From Sulfitobacter sp. OXR-159 (GTDB taxonomy: Bacteria > Pseudomonadota > Alphaproteobacteria > Rhodobacterales > Rhodobacteraceae), in contig NZ_CP139712.1 in assembly GCF_034377145.1 (NCBI RefSeq), positions 25,081 through 89,080 on the forward strand: 64,000 bases of DNA. The letters are read 5' to 3'. This document shows, piece by piece, positions 16,058 to 25,889 of the stretch (the first letter of the stretch is position 1; every line of letters starts with the position of its first letter). The notes beneath the pieces were generated by a model. It searched no databases, was not told where the DNA came from, and saw only the letters and a list, made by a program, of their open reading frames with translations. Made by a program: the position numbers and the translations under genes.

Positions 16058-16700
16058 CTTCGCCCTCGTCCGGATCGACCGACCGCGCATCCTTCGTGGC
16101 CTCGAACGCCTCCCATGCAACGTAGGGCACGATCAGAAGCGCCGCCACCGGGTCGGCCCACCACCAGCCCATCCATTGCGTCAGACCGATCCCGGCCAAC
16201 ACCACGATCGTCTGATACTGGCAGATCATGGTGTCCTTGGCATCGTACTTCAGGGCGGGCGCATCGAGCCGCTTGCCGTAGCGATACTTGCCCCAGGCGA
16301 GGAACGGGTTGGCCACGAGCGAAGCACCCAGAATCGCGATACCCCACCAGTTGAAGCCCGGCGCCTTCTGCGAAATGAAGGCGGAGACCGCCTCGTAGAG
16401 GATCGCCGCGACGACGATCCAGAAGGCACAGGCAACCACGTAGAGCGCGACCTTCTTGCGGTGCAGGACCGTGCGCTTGTCGGCACCGTCCACCTCACTC
16501 TTCAAGCGCCAGATCAGAGTCGCAGCCGAGGTGGCCTCGACCGTACTGTCGAGGCCCCAACTCACCAGCGCTGCGCTGCCGGTCAGAAGTCCCACGGTGA
16601 CGGATACGACGACCTCGATGATGTTGTAGACGAGGCTGGCGATCTCGACCCGGATGCCGCGCGTCAGATTGGCCTGCCGGTTATCTTGATGACTGCTCAT
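16041..16700 (-). CDS. CDF-related cation transporter
   Basis: The 219-residue membrane protein has about six helices, with ALVSWGLDSTVEATSA and WWWADPVAALLIVP as paired metal-site helices like truncated CDF proteins that lack a cytoplasmic domain. An acidic tail (DPDEGEATAEA) ends it. Substrate is unknown. It converges on the P450 gene with a 17-base overlap and has no partner on its own strand. Confidence 0.7.
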   Translation of the reverse strand: MSSHQDNRQANLTRGIRVEIASLVYNIIEVVVSVTVGLLTGSAALVSWGLDSTVEATSAATLIWRLKSEVDGADKRTVLHRKKVALYVVACAFWIVVAAILYEAVSAFISQKAPGFNWWGIAILGASLVANPFLAWGKYRYGKRLDAPALKYDAKDTMICQYQTIVVLAGIGLTQWMGWWWADPVAALLIVPYVAWEAFEATKDARSVDPDEGEATAEA

Positions 16701-16851
16701 AACATCTCATCACCGCAAAATTTTCGGCGAAAGTTCGAGGCGAGAATTGGCTACCTTGCCATCAGTTGCGCCACGGATCGAAAGCCGAGATTGTCCTGTT
16801 TCCAAGCTTCCTCAGTAGAGGCGAGCTTGTCCCTCATACATGAAAACCAAG

Positions 16852-17667
16852 GGTGTTGTCACGTTAACTCGCCGAATTTGCAAGTTGGCAAGCTGTTCGT
16901 TGATCAAGCGGCCTGTGCCGCGGATTTCCACGCCTCGAATGCTTCGAGCCGATGGTAGCGGATGGTGAGCGCAGAGCGGCGGCGGGCTGGGACAGAGAAA
17001 CTATTGCGGGTTGCAGACTTCATAGATACGAAGCGTTGTAATCCACCCGGCGATCGGAAGCCTTGCATCACCCGCTCTCGTTTTCGGAAGGGCAAGTGGC
17101 TGTTTTCTGCGCGGTTATTGAGTCCCTTGTGTGACCAATGATCAAGGCCAGGCGCGACCTCGCGCTTTGCGGCACCATAGGAGCGCAGCTTGTCCGTAAT
17201 GATCCTTTTTGGCACGAAGCCCCAACGTTTCATCAGCTTGACCAAAAGCCGCTTTGCGGCGCGCTTGTCTCGTCTCGATTGGAGAATTTCCTCAAGAACA
17301 AAGCCGTGTTGGTCGACCGCGCGCCAGAGCCAGTATGACCGACCCGCGATCTTCACAACGACTTCGTCCAGATGCCAGACATCGCCGGGGCGCGGCTGCC
17401 GTCGCTGTAGAACGTGGGCGATCAGGGGGCCGAACTTGACGCTCCAGCGCCGGATTGTCTCATACGAAACGTCGACGCCACGTTCCAGCATCAGCTCTTC
17501 GACCTCGCGCAGGCTCAAGTTGAACCGGACGTAAAGCCAGACAATATGAGCGATGATCTGAGGCGGAAACCGGTGGCGTTTGTAGCTGATCTTTTGTGTC
17601 TGCATCGACACCGCCTACGCCCAGATCAATGAACCAGCAACCTCAGGACCGTTAATGTGACAACACC
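16852..17667 (-). mobile_element. IS6-family insertion sequence, 816 bp
   Basis: Terminal repeats GGTGTTGTCACgTTAA (16852-16867) and its inverted partner with one mismatch (17652-17667) bracket one transposase gene. The eight bases outside each end (AAACCAAG left, TCTTCTTC right) do not match, so there is no target duplication. For IS6 elements that usually means later recombination or adjacent deletion, consistent with this copy marking the edge of the copper cluster. Confidence 0.85.
16904..17611 (-). CDS. IS6-family DDE transposase
   Basis: The 235-residue protein has an N-terminal HTH (LREVEELMLERGVDVSYETIRRW) and the IS6 catalytic core: first Asp in WHLDEVVVKI, second in IITDKLRSYGAA, and Glu in NRAENSHLPFRKRERVMQGF. 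Length is normal for the family and no break is seen, so it is probably active. It catalyses replicative cointegrate formation. Confidence 0.9.
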   Translation of the reverse strand: MSMQTQKISYKRHRFPPQIIAHIVWLYVRFNLSLREVEELMLERGVDVSYETIRRWSVKFGPLIAHVLQRRQPRPGDVWHLDEVVVKIAGRSYWLWRAVDQHGFVLEEILQSRRDKRAAKRLLVKLMKRWGFVPKRIITDKLRSYGAAKREVAPGLDHWSHKGLNNRAENSHLPFRKRERVMQGFRSPGGLQRFVSMKSATRNSFSVPARRRSALTIRYHRLEAFEAWKSAAQAA

Positions 17668-17726
17668 TCTTCTTCCTTCTCTCAATTGCTAAGCGTTCAA
17701 CTAAGTCATCCGCATTTGGTTTCAAT

Positions 17727-17740
17727 TTCCAGCGCTGGAA
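17727..17740. promoter_or_regulatory. CueR-like palindrome upstream of the DsbD-like gene
   Basis: TTCCAGCGCTGGAA is a perfect 14-bp palindrome of the CueR operator type. Neither flank gives a convincing -35/-10 pair with 19-bp spacing, so activity is doubtful. Around it, 17668-17955 contains no recognisable gene. Confidence 0.35.
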
Positions 17741-17860
17741 GGTTGGAGGCCGCGGTTGCGATTGAAATGTTCAATGAAGAAAAAAGCTTCTATTGGCCTT
17801 CCTGCTACGAACGCGGACTTCGTCGCGTTATTCTCGCAGCGGGATGGCTTCACAAACGAC

Positions 17861-17885
17861 ATTGTATCCGTTTGTAAAGTTGACC
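17861..17885 (+). promoter_or_regulatory. Tandem-octamer box and -35 upstream of the DsbD-like gene
   Basis: ATTGTATCcgTTTGTAAA (17861-17878) is one of six or seven similar boxes in this window, and one base later TTGACC (17880-17885) looks like a -35. ATAGAG follows at 17 bp. This is the layout of an OmpR-family activator bound next to the -35. Confidence 0.55.
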
Positions 17886-17955
17886 AACCGGGAGATGCAG
17901 CCATAGAGGTGCTTCGGATTTCGATCTCGGGACAAGGGTGGAAGCGAGCCAAAAG

Positions 17956-20049
17956 ATGATGCGAACCACGTTGCGCCTATTCTTCCTTCTCATGGCTTGC
18001 CTTTGGGCCTCCATGGGCTTTGCTGCATCGAGCGATACCTACGAGAATTCAACAATCACGGCCCGGCTCATCTCCGTTGAAAATGGGGTCGCGGAAACCT
18101 CCAGAACCCTTTCCCTTGGCCTGGATGTCGAGCTGGCCGAGGGCTGGAAAGCCTATTGGCGTTCGCCCGGCGAGGTGGGTCTGCCGCCTGAAATTTCATG
18201 GGATGGATCGGAAAATCTGGTGAGCGCACAGATGCTCTGGCCCGCGCCTGAGCGCTTCACGGCATTCGGCATCGAGAATTTTGGCTACAAGACCCGTGTC
18301 GTCCTGCCCATTCAGGCAGTTCTCGAAACTGCGGGCCAGTCCGCAACATTGCAGGCGCGTGTTTCATTGCTGGCGTGCTCGACTGTCTGTGTGCCGCATG
18401 ATTTCGATCTCGCACTGACAATTCCGGCGGGCACCGGGATTGACGCGAAGGCGGCGGGCCTGATTTCGGAGTATGCCCAGCGGGTGCCGCTTGGTCCCGA
18501 AGAGAGCGACATCATTGTCGAAACGGCGGTGATCGCGGATGATGCGCTTTATGTGACGGCGCGCAGTGCGAATGCCTTTGTGAAGCCGGATATCTTTCCG
18601 GAACTGGGGCCGGAATTCACCTTTGGCAAACCGGACATCCGAACCGATGATGCGGGAACAGCCCTTTGGGCCAAGCTGCCTCTTCTCGCGCAAGGGGAGG
18701 ATCCGCCGCCCCTGCAACTGACTTTGACCGATGGATCACGCGCGGTGACAGCGCAGCCCGCTTGGTCAGACCGCATCCCGGGTGCACCATTCGAGGTTAT
18801 GGCGAACCTGCCGGATCTGACGCAAATCCTGGCGATTGCGGCCTTTGCCTTTCTTGGCGGTCTGATCCTGAATGTCATGCCCTGTGTTCTGCCTGTCCTG
18901 TCCATCAAGCTGACATCGGTTCTCAATCATGGAAACAAGCCAGCGCACGAGGTCCGGAATGGGTTCCTGATGTCGGCGCTTGGCGTTCTGGTGTTCATGT
19001 GGGCCCTCGCCGCAATCATTCTGGTTCTGCAATCCGTCGGCGTCACCGTTGGATGGGGCCTGCAATTCCAAAGCCCTGTTTTCCTGACCGTCATGTTTCT
19101 GGTGCTTGCCGTGTTCTCTGCCAATCTGTTCGGGGTGTTCGAAGTTTCATTGCCCTCCGGGTTGCAGTCACGGCTGGCCAGATCAAGCGGTCGCGACGGG
19201 TATGGCGGAGATTTTGCAACAGGCGCCTTCGCGGCGGTGCTGGCCACGCCCTGCTCGGCCCCGTTTTTGGGGACAGCGGTTGCCTTTGCCCTGTCCGGGC
19301 GCCCGATTGATGTCATTCTCGTTTTCACGGCTCTGGGGCTTGGGCTCTCCCTGCCCTATCTGGTTCTGGCGGGGAAGCCTGGTCTGGTCCGGTTGTTGCC
19401 CAGGCCGGGACGTTGGATGGTTGTCGTCAAATGGGTGCTTGCCGGTCTTCTGGCCGGGACCGCGATCTGGCTGCTCTGGGTACTGATAGGGGTGGCGGGT
19501 GGCCGGGTGGCCATGACCGTGCTGCTTATGACGAGCCTTTTCATTCTTCTCGCAACAATACGTTTGCCGGGCAGATTGACGCGCCCGACAGCGCTGGTGG
19601 TGGTTGCTGTTCTCAGCCTTCTGGTGCCGACGGCGCTGACAATCCCGCCGCAGACGAGAGCGGTGGGCCAGGACTGGGTCGCGTTCGATCGCTCCGAGAT
19701 ACCGAAACTGGTGTCGCAGGGAAAAACCGTCTTTGTCGACGTGACCGCAGACTGGTGCCTGACGTGCAAGGCCAACAAGACGCTGGTGCTGGACCGTGCG
19801 CCCGTGGTCGACCAACTGCGGGGTGATAATGTCGTTGCGATGCGGGCAGACTGGACTAGGCCCAGCACTGACATTTCCCGGTATCTGGAAAGCCACAACA
19901 GGTTTGGCATCCCGTTCAACATCGTCTACGGGCCAAACGCGCCAGACGGGATCATCCTGTCCGAGGTTCTGACGTCCGAAGCCGTTCTCGACGCGCTGAG
20001 CAGGGCTGCACTTGGCGACCCTGTGACCGCTTTGAAAACGGATGGTTAG
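17956..20049 (+). CDS. DsbD/ScsB-like thiol:disulfide reductase
   Basis: After a signal peptide (residues 1-24) comes a periplasmic domain with Cys in LACSTVCVPHDFD, then an eight-helix membrane domain starting LNVMPCVLPVLS with partner cysteine in LATPCSAPFLG, and a C-terminal thioredoxin domain with active site DWCLTCKANK. This is the full electron relay from cytoplasmic thioredoxin to periplasmic clients. The ScsB branch protects against copper by keeping DsbG/ScsC-like proteins reduced, and a DsbA-like gene lies 5 kb on. I take ATG 17956 over a GTG at 17938 because the signal peptide begins there. Confidence 0.85.
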   Translation: MMRTTLRLFFLLMACLWASMGFAASSDTYENSTITARLISVENGVAETSRTLSLGLDVELAEGWKAYWRSPGEVGLPPEISWDGSENLVSAQMLWPAPERFTAFGIENFGYKTRVVLPIQAVLETAGQSATLQARVSLLACSTVCVPHDFDLALTIPAGTGIDAKAAGLISEYAQRVPLGPEESDIIVETAVIADDALYVTARSANAFVKPDIFPELGPEFTFGKPDIRTDDAGTALWAKLPLLAQGEDPPPLQLTLTDGSRAVTAQPAWSDRIPGAPFEVMANLPDLTQILAIAAFAFLGGLILNVMPCVLPVLSIKLTSVLNHGNKPAHEVRNGFLMSALGVLVFMWALAAIILVLQSVGVTVGWGLQFQSPVFLTVMFLVLAVFSANLFGVFEVSLPSGLQSRLARSSGRDGYGGDFATGAFAAVLATPCSAPFLGTAVAFALSGRPIDVILVFTALGLGLSLPYLVLAGKPGLVRLLPRPGRWMVVVKWVLAGLLAGTAIWLLWVLIGVAGGRVAMTVLLMTSLFILLATIRLPGRLTRPTALVVVAVLSLLVPTALTIPPQTRAVGQDWVAFDRSEIPKLVSQGKTVFVDVTADWCLTCKANKTLVLDRAPVVDQLRGDNVVAMRADWTRPSTDISRYLESHNRFGIPFNIVYGPNAPDGIILSEVLTSEAVLDALSRAALGDPVTALKTDG

Positions 20050-20051
20050 GC

Positions 20052-20820
20052 CTAAAAGAGGCCCATCGCACGCGCCGACATCCAGACGCCCATGAATATC
20101 ATCATCAGGTTTTCGGTCAGGGACACGAAACCCAGCGGCACGTTTGAACCGCCGCCCACGCAGGCGCACTTGATCTCGCGCTTATCGATGTAGACGGCCT
20201 TGAAAACTGAAGCCGCTCCGACCGTACCGATGAACAGTGCAACAGGCGCGCTGATCCAGACCAAGGCACCGGCGACCATGAGAATACCGGCAAGTGCTTC
20301 GCCGAAGGGATAGACATAGCCATAGCGCACCCATTTCTGGGCAAGCAGATCGTAGTTCAGAAACATCGTGGAAAACGTCTCGACGTCCTGCAGTTTTTGA
20401 ACAGCAAGAAAGCTCATCGAGATCGCGATGAACCACTCGAATGCCCGCAGCGTCAGGATCGAACCGTAAAACGCCCAACTGAGACCAAGCGCCATAAGGA
20501 ATGCGACCGCGAATATCGCAATGACGGGTTGATAAGTCGTCTCGTCGTCATCCTTTACGTCCTGGCCGAAAAATTCCCTCAGCGCGTCATAGCCACCAAT
20601 TCTTTCATTGCCGATAAAGGTCTGCGGAGTCGTTTCGACACCGTGTTCTTCCATGAAAGCATCCGTTTCCTCGCGGGTGTTCAGAGGCCGGTCCTCAATC
20701 GAATACCCCTCCCGCTCAAGCAGGTCCTTCGATTTTCAGCCCATAGGGACAAACATGCTCCTCCATCACCATTCGGTACAAAACCGCCGTCTTCGGGGTG
20801 GATTTTGCCTCTCTCGTCAT
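20052..20820 (-). pseudogene. Glutaredoxin-MauE/DoxX fusion protein with a frameshift
   Basis: From ATG 20820 the frame gives a glutaredoxin start (VLYRMVMEEHVCPYGLK, monothiol CPYG). One extra A in the AAAA run at 20733-20736 then shifts it to a stop. In the next frame the same domain resumes (SKDLLEREGYSIEDRP, TPQTFIGNERIGGYDALREFFG), followed by four membrane helices of the MauE/DoxX type ending near 20052. Removing one base restores a protein of about 255 residues. A role in redox supply to periplasmic thiols is likely. It follows the DUF305 gene on the same strand. Confidence 0.7.
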
Positions 20821-20840
20821 GACGCGTTCCTTTAAATCCT

Positions 20841-21791
20841 TTAACCGTTGCAGGTCCAATACCCGGTAAATCCGACAGTCAGAGGCGTCTCTCCCGTCAA
20901 TTCAAACAGCAGGGTGGCGTCTTCACCGTCCGCGTCACCCGGCGCCAGCGTGAATTGGCCACCATCGGCAGACAGGACGCCACCGGACGTCACTGTGTCT
21001 TGCGACGTGAAGTTGACCAGCGATCCGGATATCTTGGCGACGCCGTTCCCCGCCCCGTCCGTGACCAGAATGGGATCGGCGTTCACGGCGCGAATGAAAC
21101 GGCATTGTCCGTCGGACCCCAGTGCGCGTGTTATTTCTTCGGCTTTGAGCGGTGCAGGACGGATTCCGGCAATCACCGGGGTTGCAATCGCTTCTTGAAG
21201 CCCCTCCATTTCAGCCGGACCGTCCGCTTCACCAAGTGGCCATTCAGGACCGGCTTCGCCATTTGCCTCAATGTCATCTATGAGGAAACGCATTTCGGAA
21301 ATTTCGCGGTTTTGCGCCGTCACAATTTCCGAAGCCAGCGCCTCGACCCTTGGATCTGTCAGCTCGGCCCGTTCGCTTGTCATGATCGCAATGGAGTGGT
21401 GCGGAATCATCGCGCTCATCCAGCTTTCGTCCTGAATGGTCTCCTGGCTTCTCACGAGCCAGAGCGCGCCGGCGAACATCACGACAGACCCGAGAATGAT
21501 CGCGGCGTTGACGCCCTTGTTCTTGTACATGTTCAACATGAAAAGGAGCATCACGGTCGCCATCGTCGCGCCCATGATGAACGTCATGTAAAATCGGGTT
21601 TCGCTCCAGTAGACATGTTCGAAGGAGTACGAGTTGATGTACATCAGGCCGAACATGATCGCAGTCGATGTGCCGACCATCGCCAGAAACCGGCCATAGG
21701 ATGAACCTGAATGGCCTCCCGAATGTGCTGCACCTTCACTTGAACGGGTGTCGGACCCGCCACGAGATTTCCCGATCGCATCTTCAGACAT
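20841..21791 (-). CDS. DUF305 membrane-anchored protein
   Basis: A Gly/Ser/His-rich lead is followed by three membrane helices (about 35-55, 68-88, 95-112), a DUF305-type segment with SWMSAMIPHHSIAIMTSERA (about 122-141) and a C-terminal beta-rich domain of about 120 residues. The MxxHH...M pattern in DUF305 proteins binds copper. The gene heads the unit with the glutaredoxin-MauE pseudogene, and a CueR-type promoter lies just upstream. Confidence 0.75.
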   Translation of the reverse strand: MSEDAIGKSRGGSDTRSSEGAAHSGGHSGSSYGRFLAMVGTSTAIMFGLMYINSYSFEHVYWSETRFYMTFIMGATMATVMLLFMLNMYKNKGVNAAIILGSVVMFAGALWLVRSQETIQDESWMSAMIPHHSIAIMTSERAELTDPRVEALASEIVTAQNREISEMRFLIDDIEANGEAGPEWPLGEADGPAEMEGLQEAIATPVIAGIRPAPLKAEEITRALGSDGQCRFIRAVNADPILVTDGAGNGVAKISGSLVNFTSQDTVTSGGVLSADGGQFTLAPGDADGEDATLLFELTGETPLTVGFTGYWTCNG

Positions 21792-21823
21792 CTGATCTCT
21801 CCATCATGGATTCTATTTGTGGA

Positions 21824-21854
21824 GGAACAACATTCCAGCGCTGGAGGGTTTCAA
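21824..21854 (-). promoter_or_regulatory. CueR-type promoter of the DUF305 gene
   Basis: On the minus strand TTGAAA and TGTTCC are 19 bp apart, and the spacer holds the perfect CCAGCGCTGG dyad (21835-21844). The start codon is 33 bases downstream. Confidence 0.6.
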
Positions 21855-21910
21855 GACGATATATCGAAACGGCATGAAACCCCATAAATGTCTGGCCCAG
21901 GCATCGTGCG

Positions 21911-22300
21911 TTACGGGTCTTTGGCCAGATCTTTCAGGATTGGACAATCGGGGCGGTGATCGCCCTGGCAGGCGTCAACGAGGTGAGCCAGGGTCTCTCG
22001 CATCGACTTGAGCTGGGCGATTTTTTCGTCAACGGCGGCCAGATGCTCTTGAGCGACAGCCTTGACCTGTGCACTTTCCCGCGTCTCATCTTCATAGAGA
22101 TCAAGCAGCGTGCGGCAGTCTTCGATCGAGAACCCGAACGTCCTGGCGCGACCGAGAAATGCGAGCTTGTGGATGTCGCTGTCGCGAAAGGCGCGATAGC
22201 CGTTGTCGCTGCGCAAAGGCCGGACAAGGCCGATGTCTTCGTAGTAGCGGATTGTCTTCGCTGGCAAACCCGCGCGTTCTGATACTTCTCCGATGTTCAC
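21911..22300 (-). CDS. cueR: CueR, Cu(I)-responsive MerR-family activator
   Basis: The 129-residue protein has the MerR HTH (TIRYYEDIGLVRPLR) and the diagnostic Cu(I) loop CQGDHRPDCPIL with Cys111 and Cys119, plus Ser76 where Hg/Zn sensors have Cys. CueR binds dyads inside 19-bp spacers and activates copper export genes when loaded with Cu(I). It starts 9 bases after copA on the same strand, so it is probably under its own target promoter. Several matching sites lie within 20 kb. Confidence 0.9.
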   Translation of the reverse strand: MNIGEVSERAGLPAKTIRYYEDIGLVRPLRSDNGYRAFRDSDIHKLAFLGRARTFGFSIEDCRTLLDLYEDETRESAQVKAVAQEHLAAVDEKIAQLKSMRETLAHLVDACQGDHRPDCPILKDLAKDP

Positions 22301-22309
22301 ACCTGTCTC

Positions 22310-24820
22310 CTATTCTGCGGGCTGCGTTGCGAATTTCGTCTCCGCGTCGTGGGGCGGATCCTGTTCCGACATCGTCGCCTTGATCCGTCGCAGCCGCAGC
22401 GCGTTGGTCAGAACCGACACGGAGGACAGCGCCATGGCCCCGGCGGCAAACACCGGCGACAGGAGCAATCCAAAGGCCGGGTAAAGCGCGCCCGCCGCCA
22501 CAGGGATCAGCGCGACGTTATAGCCAAAGGCCCAGATAAGGTTCTGCCGTATGTTGCGCATGGTCTTGCGCGACACGTCGATGGCATTCACCACGCCGCG
22601 CAGGTCGCCCGACATCAACACCACGTCGGCGCTTTCGATTGCGACATCCGTGCCGGTTCCGATGGCGATGCCGACATCGGCATGGGCCAGCGCTGGCGCG
22701 TCGTTGATGCCGTCTCCGACAAAGGCGATCTTGCTGTTCCCTTGCCGCAATTCGTCCAGGGCGGCGACTTTTCCATCCGGCAACACCCCTGCAATGACAT
22801 GGTCGATCCCGACCTCGCGGGCGATGGCATCTGCCGTGGCCTTCTTGTCTCCGGTGATCATCGCGACCTTGATCCCTCGATCATGCAGAGCTGCGATCAC
22901 TTCGGCGCTGGAGGATTTGACCGGGTCTGCCACGGCAATCACGGCCGCCAGGGATCCGTCCACCGCAGCATAAAGCGCGGTGCGTCCCTTTTCGGCCAAG
23001 GCCCTTTCGCGGTCTTCCAGCGGGCTGGTGTCAATGCCCTGCTGCACCATGAAGCGATCCGCACCGACATGAACCTTGCGGCCCTGGACAAGCGCCTCGA
23101 CACCGTAGCCGGTCACGGACCGGAATTCCGTCGCATCGGGCCAGGACAGGCCTTCGCTCTTTGCGGACTGCACAATGGCCTCTGCCACCGGGTGCTCAGA
23201 CTGCGCCTCGACAGATGCGATGAGGGCGAGTGTCTCTGCCCGGTCAAAGCCGTCGGCCGTGATGAGGTCTGTCAAACTGGGTTGCCCTTGCGTGACCGTC
23301 CCGGTCTTGTCCAATGCGACAACGCCAACTTCATCCAGATGTTGCAGCGCATCTCCCTTGCGGAAGAACACCCCCATCTCAGCCGCGCGTCCTGTCCCCA
23401 CCATGATCGAGGTGGGCGTGGCCAACCCCATGGCGCAGGGGCACGCAATGATCAGAACGGAGACACCCGCCACAAGCGCAAAGGTCAGAGCCGGATCGGG
23501 ACCGACCAGCAGCCAGACAACCACAGTCGCAAGCGCCAGAACCAGAACGGCAGGCACGAACCACATGGTCACGCGATCCACTAGGCCTTGGATCGGCAGC
23601 TTGGCCCCCTGAGCATCTTCGACCATGCGGATAATCTGCGCCAGCGTGGTATCCGCCCCGACTCGCGTCGCCGTTATGGTCAGGCTCCCGGTGCCGTTCA
23701 CCGTGCCGCCGGTCACCGGTTCGCCAGCAGCCTTTGGCACGGCGAGGGGTTCACCGGTGATCATGCTTTCATCGACGTTGCTTGATCCTTCTGTGACCTC
23801 GCCATCGACAGGCAGCCTTTCACCGGGACGCACGAGGATCTGATCGCCGATCCGCAGTTCCTTGATGTCAACCTCGGTCGCCTGCCCGTCACGCAGGACC
23901 CTGGCTGTCTTTGCCTGCAGACCAAGAAGGGCCTGAATGGCTGCACCGGTCTTGCCCTTGGCCCGCGCTTCAAGCCAGCGACCCAACAAGATCAGAACGA
24001 CAATAACCGCCGCTGCTTCGAAATAGACGGCGCGCACACCGTCAGGCAGCACCTGAGGCAGGAAGGTCGCGACTACGGAATAAGTCCACGCCGCCCCGGT
24101 TCCCAGTGCGACAAGGCTGTTCATATCCGGGGCACGCTTGATCAACGCCGGAATGCCCTTCGCAAAGAACCCCCAACCCGGTCCGAAAAGAACCACCGTG
24201 GCAAGCGCGAATTGGATCAGCCATGACGTTTGAATGCCGATTGTGCTCTCAATCAGGCCCTCAAAGCCGGGTATGGTATGTTTTCCCATTTCCAGAACGA
24301 ACACCGGCACGGTCAGGATCGCGGCAAGGATGACACGGCGCGCCAGCGCGTCGGCTTCTTCTGCCTTGCGGTCCGATCGGTCCTCGTGCGCATCGCTCTG
24401 CGCAATCTCGGCCGGGTACCCCGCCTCCGTACTGATCCGGGCAATCTTTTCCGGGGTGATGGCATCTGGCAGATACTCTACCACAGCCGTTTCGGTTGCC
24501 AGATTGACCGCCGCATTCAATACGCCGGGTGTCCGTACAAGCGCCTTTTCAACCCGACCGACACAGGACGCGCAGGACATGGCGTCTACGTTCAATGTTA
24601 CGCGCCCCGTCCGTGCCGGGTATCCGGCGTTCGAGAGGGCCGTGACCGCCACGCCCGTGGTGGCCGGATTATCCATCTGAAATTGAGCCGTTTCGTTCAC
24701 AAGGTTGACACTGACGTTCGAAAGGCCCGGAACCTCGTTCAAAGCCTTCTCAACCCTGCCCACACAAGACGCACAGTTCATGCCGGAAACGGATAGACGT
24801 ATCGTATTGGGGTCGGTCAT
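22310..24820 (-). CDS. copA: CopA-type Cu(I)-exporting P1B ATPase
   Basis: The 836-residue protein has two N-terminal HMA domains ([20 protein letters not shown]), eight membrane helices with the CPC motif in [13 protein letters not shown], the phosphorylation site DKTGT and the hinge [14 protein letters not shown]. It pumps Cu(I) from the cytoplasm to the periplasm. The upstream promoter is a near-ideal CueR site and copZ is divergent behind it. Length and motifs are complete. Confidence 0.95.
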   Translation of the reverse strand: MTDPNTIRLSVSGMNCASCVGRVEKALNEVPGLSNVSVNLVNETAQFQMDNPATTGVAVTALSNAGYPARTGRVTLNVDAMSCASCVGRVEKALVRTPGVLNAAVNLATETAVVEYLPDAITPEKIARISTEAGYPAEIAQSDAHEDRSDRKAEEADALARRVILAAILTVPVFVLEMGKHTIPGFEGLIESTIGIQTSWLIQFALATVVLFGPGWGFFAKGIPALIKRAPDMNSLVALGTGAAWTYSVVATFLPQVLPDGVRAVYFEAAAVIVVLILLGRWLEARAKGKTGAAIQALLGLQAKTARVLRDGQATEVDIKELRIGDQILVRPGERLPVDGEVTEGSSNVDESMITGEPLAVPKAAGEPVTGGTVNGTGSLTITATRVGADTTLAQIIRMVEDAQGAKLPIQGLVDRVTMWFVPAVLVLALATVVVWLLVGPDPALTFALVAGVSVLIIACPCAMGLATPTSIMVGTGRAAEMGVFFRKGDALQHLDEVGVVALDKTGTVTQGQPSLTDLITADGFDRAETLALIASVEAQSEHPVAEAIVQSAKSEGLSWPDATEFRSVTGYGVEALVQGRKVHVGADRFMVQQGIDTSPLEDRERALAEKGRTALYAAVDGSLAAVIAVADPVKSSSAEVIAALHDRGIKVAMITGDKKATADAIAREVGIDHVIAGVLPDGKVAALDELRQGNSKIAFVGDGINDAPALAHADVGIAIGTGTDVAIESADVVLMSGDLRGVVNAIDVSRKTMRNIRQNLIWAFGYNVALIPVAAGALYPAFGLLLSPVFAAGAMALSSVSVLTNALRLRRIKATMSEQDPPHDAETKFATQPAE

Positions 24821-24847
24821 GAGGGCCTCCTCGGTTGAACTTACCCT

Positions 24848-24878
24848 GATATAGGGCTTCCAGTTGCTGGAAGCTCAA
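24848..24878 (-). promoter_or_regulatory. CueR promoter of copA
   Basis: TTGAGC and TATATC on the minus strand are exactly 19 bp apart around the perfect dyad GCTTCCAG-TTG-CTGGAAGC (24856-24874). This is the best CueR site in the window and starts 28 bases before copA. Confidence 0.85.
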
Positions 24879-24907
24879 GAGAGTATCTAATTTTTTTTGA
24901 TATTTGC

Positions 24908-24938
24908 TTGACCTTCCTCCCGATGGAACGACCAAGTC
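24908..24938 (+). promoter_or_regulatory. CueR-like promoter of copZ
   Basis: TTGACCTTCC opens like a classical copA promoter, with a degenerate second half-site (TGGAACG) and a weak -10 (CAAGTC) at 19 bp. It points to the copZ-like gene 28 bases on. Confidence 0.55.
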
Positions 24939-24966
24939 TGAGGTTGTACCAAAAATGGAGGCCTTC

Positions 24967-25161
24967 ATGATTTTTTCCGTCCCGAAAATGAGCTGTGGAC
25001 ACTGCACATCCGCTATAGAAAGCGGCATCAAGGCAAAGGATCCATCAGCCGTTGTCACGGCCGATCTGGACCTTCGCCTTGTCACTGTCCAAAGCACATT
25101 GGAACAGGCGACCGTGCGGCAAGCCATCGCTGACGCTGGCTACGACGCTTCAGCCGCGTAG
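24967..25161 (+). CDS. copZ: CopZ-like copper chaperone
   Basis: The 64-residue HMA protein carries the metal motif MSCGHC and the usual small ferredoxin-like fold pattern ending AIADAGYDASAA. Such chaperones carry Cu(I) to CopA and CueR. A GGAGG site precedes the ATG at 24967. It is divergent from copA with both control sites between them, and converges on the DsbA-like gene. Confidence 0.85.
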   Translation: MIFSVPKMSCGHCTSAIESGIKAKDPSAVVTADLDLRLVTVQSTLEQATVRQAIADAGYDASAA

Positions 25162-25169
25162 GATTGTCC

Positions 25170-25889
25170 TTATTCGGCGGCCCGTGCCTGATCGACAAGC
25201 TCGATCATCTGGTCCGCCTGGATCAGGCCCGGCGCAAGACTGTCGCCGATCACAAATGAAGGTGTGCCACTGAACCCCAGAGATTGCGCAAGCCGCATGG
25301 AAGTCTGTATGTGTTCTTCGATTTCCGGTCCGTTCATGTCGCGACGCAACTGTGCAACATCGAGGCCGATGTCTTCCGCAGTGCGGAGAATCGATGCTTC
25401 CTCTGCGCGTTCCTTCAGTTGCATCATGGCCCAATGAAACTCTTCATATTTGCCCTGGTTTCGGGACGCCAGCGCCGCGCGGGCGGCAAAAACCGACCCG
25501 TCCCCCAGAATGGGCCATTCCCGGTAAACGACCCTGACGTTGGGATCAGCAGCGAGCAGGGCCTCCATTTCAGGTTTAACCCGGCGGCAATAGGGGCAGT
25601 TGTAGTCGAAGAATTCGACAACCGTGACATCGCCATCCGGATTGCCCAGAACGGGCGCATTGGGATCATTTTCAAGCGTGGCTTTTTCCGTATCGAAAAC
25701 CTGCGCTGCGGCTTGCGCCTGCAACGCCTGCTGTTGCTGTTCGAACAACTGCGCGGCCTCGAACACGATGCCCGGATTCTCGCGGATGGCTTCCAGCACC
25801 AGTTCCTTGATCCGGTCTTCGTCCATGCCGTCTGCAATCGCAGCGATCGGAAGCATTAACAGTGCGGTGGTAGCCAAGAATCTTTTCAT
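25170..25889 (-). CDS. DsbA/Com1-like periplasmic thiol-disulfide protein
   Basis: A signal peptide ([19 protein letters not shown]) is followed by a helical, Gln-rich segment (residues 25-70) and a thioredoxin fold with the active site DYNCPYCRRVKPE and cis-Pro motif SGTPSFVIG. The N-terminal helix suggests a ScsC-like oligomerising isomerase, and a ScsB-like reductase is present as its electron source. It ends the long leftward operon starting at the L,D-transpeptidase near 30.3 kb. Confidence 0.8.
   Translation of the reverse strand: MKRFLATTALLMLPIAAIADGMDEDRIKELVLEAIRENPGIVFEAAQLFEQQQQALQAQAAAQVFDTEKATLENDPNAPVLGNPDGDVTVVEFFDYNCPYCRRVKPEMEALLAADPNVRVVYREWPILGDGSVFAARAALASRNQGKYEEFHWAMMQLKERAEEASILRTAEDIGLDVAQLRRDMNGPEIEEHIQTSMRLAQSLGFSGTPSFVIGDSLAPGLIQADQMIELVDQARAAE

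Noticed and set aside
22349..23584. 411-codon frame opposite copA
   Set aside because: copA is unmistakable (CPC, DKTGT, HMA domains); the antisense frame is His/Arg-rich noise.
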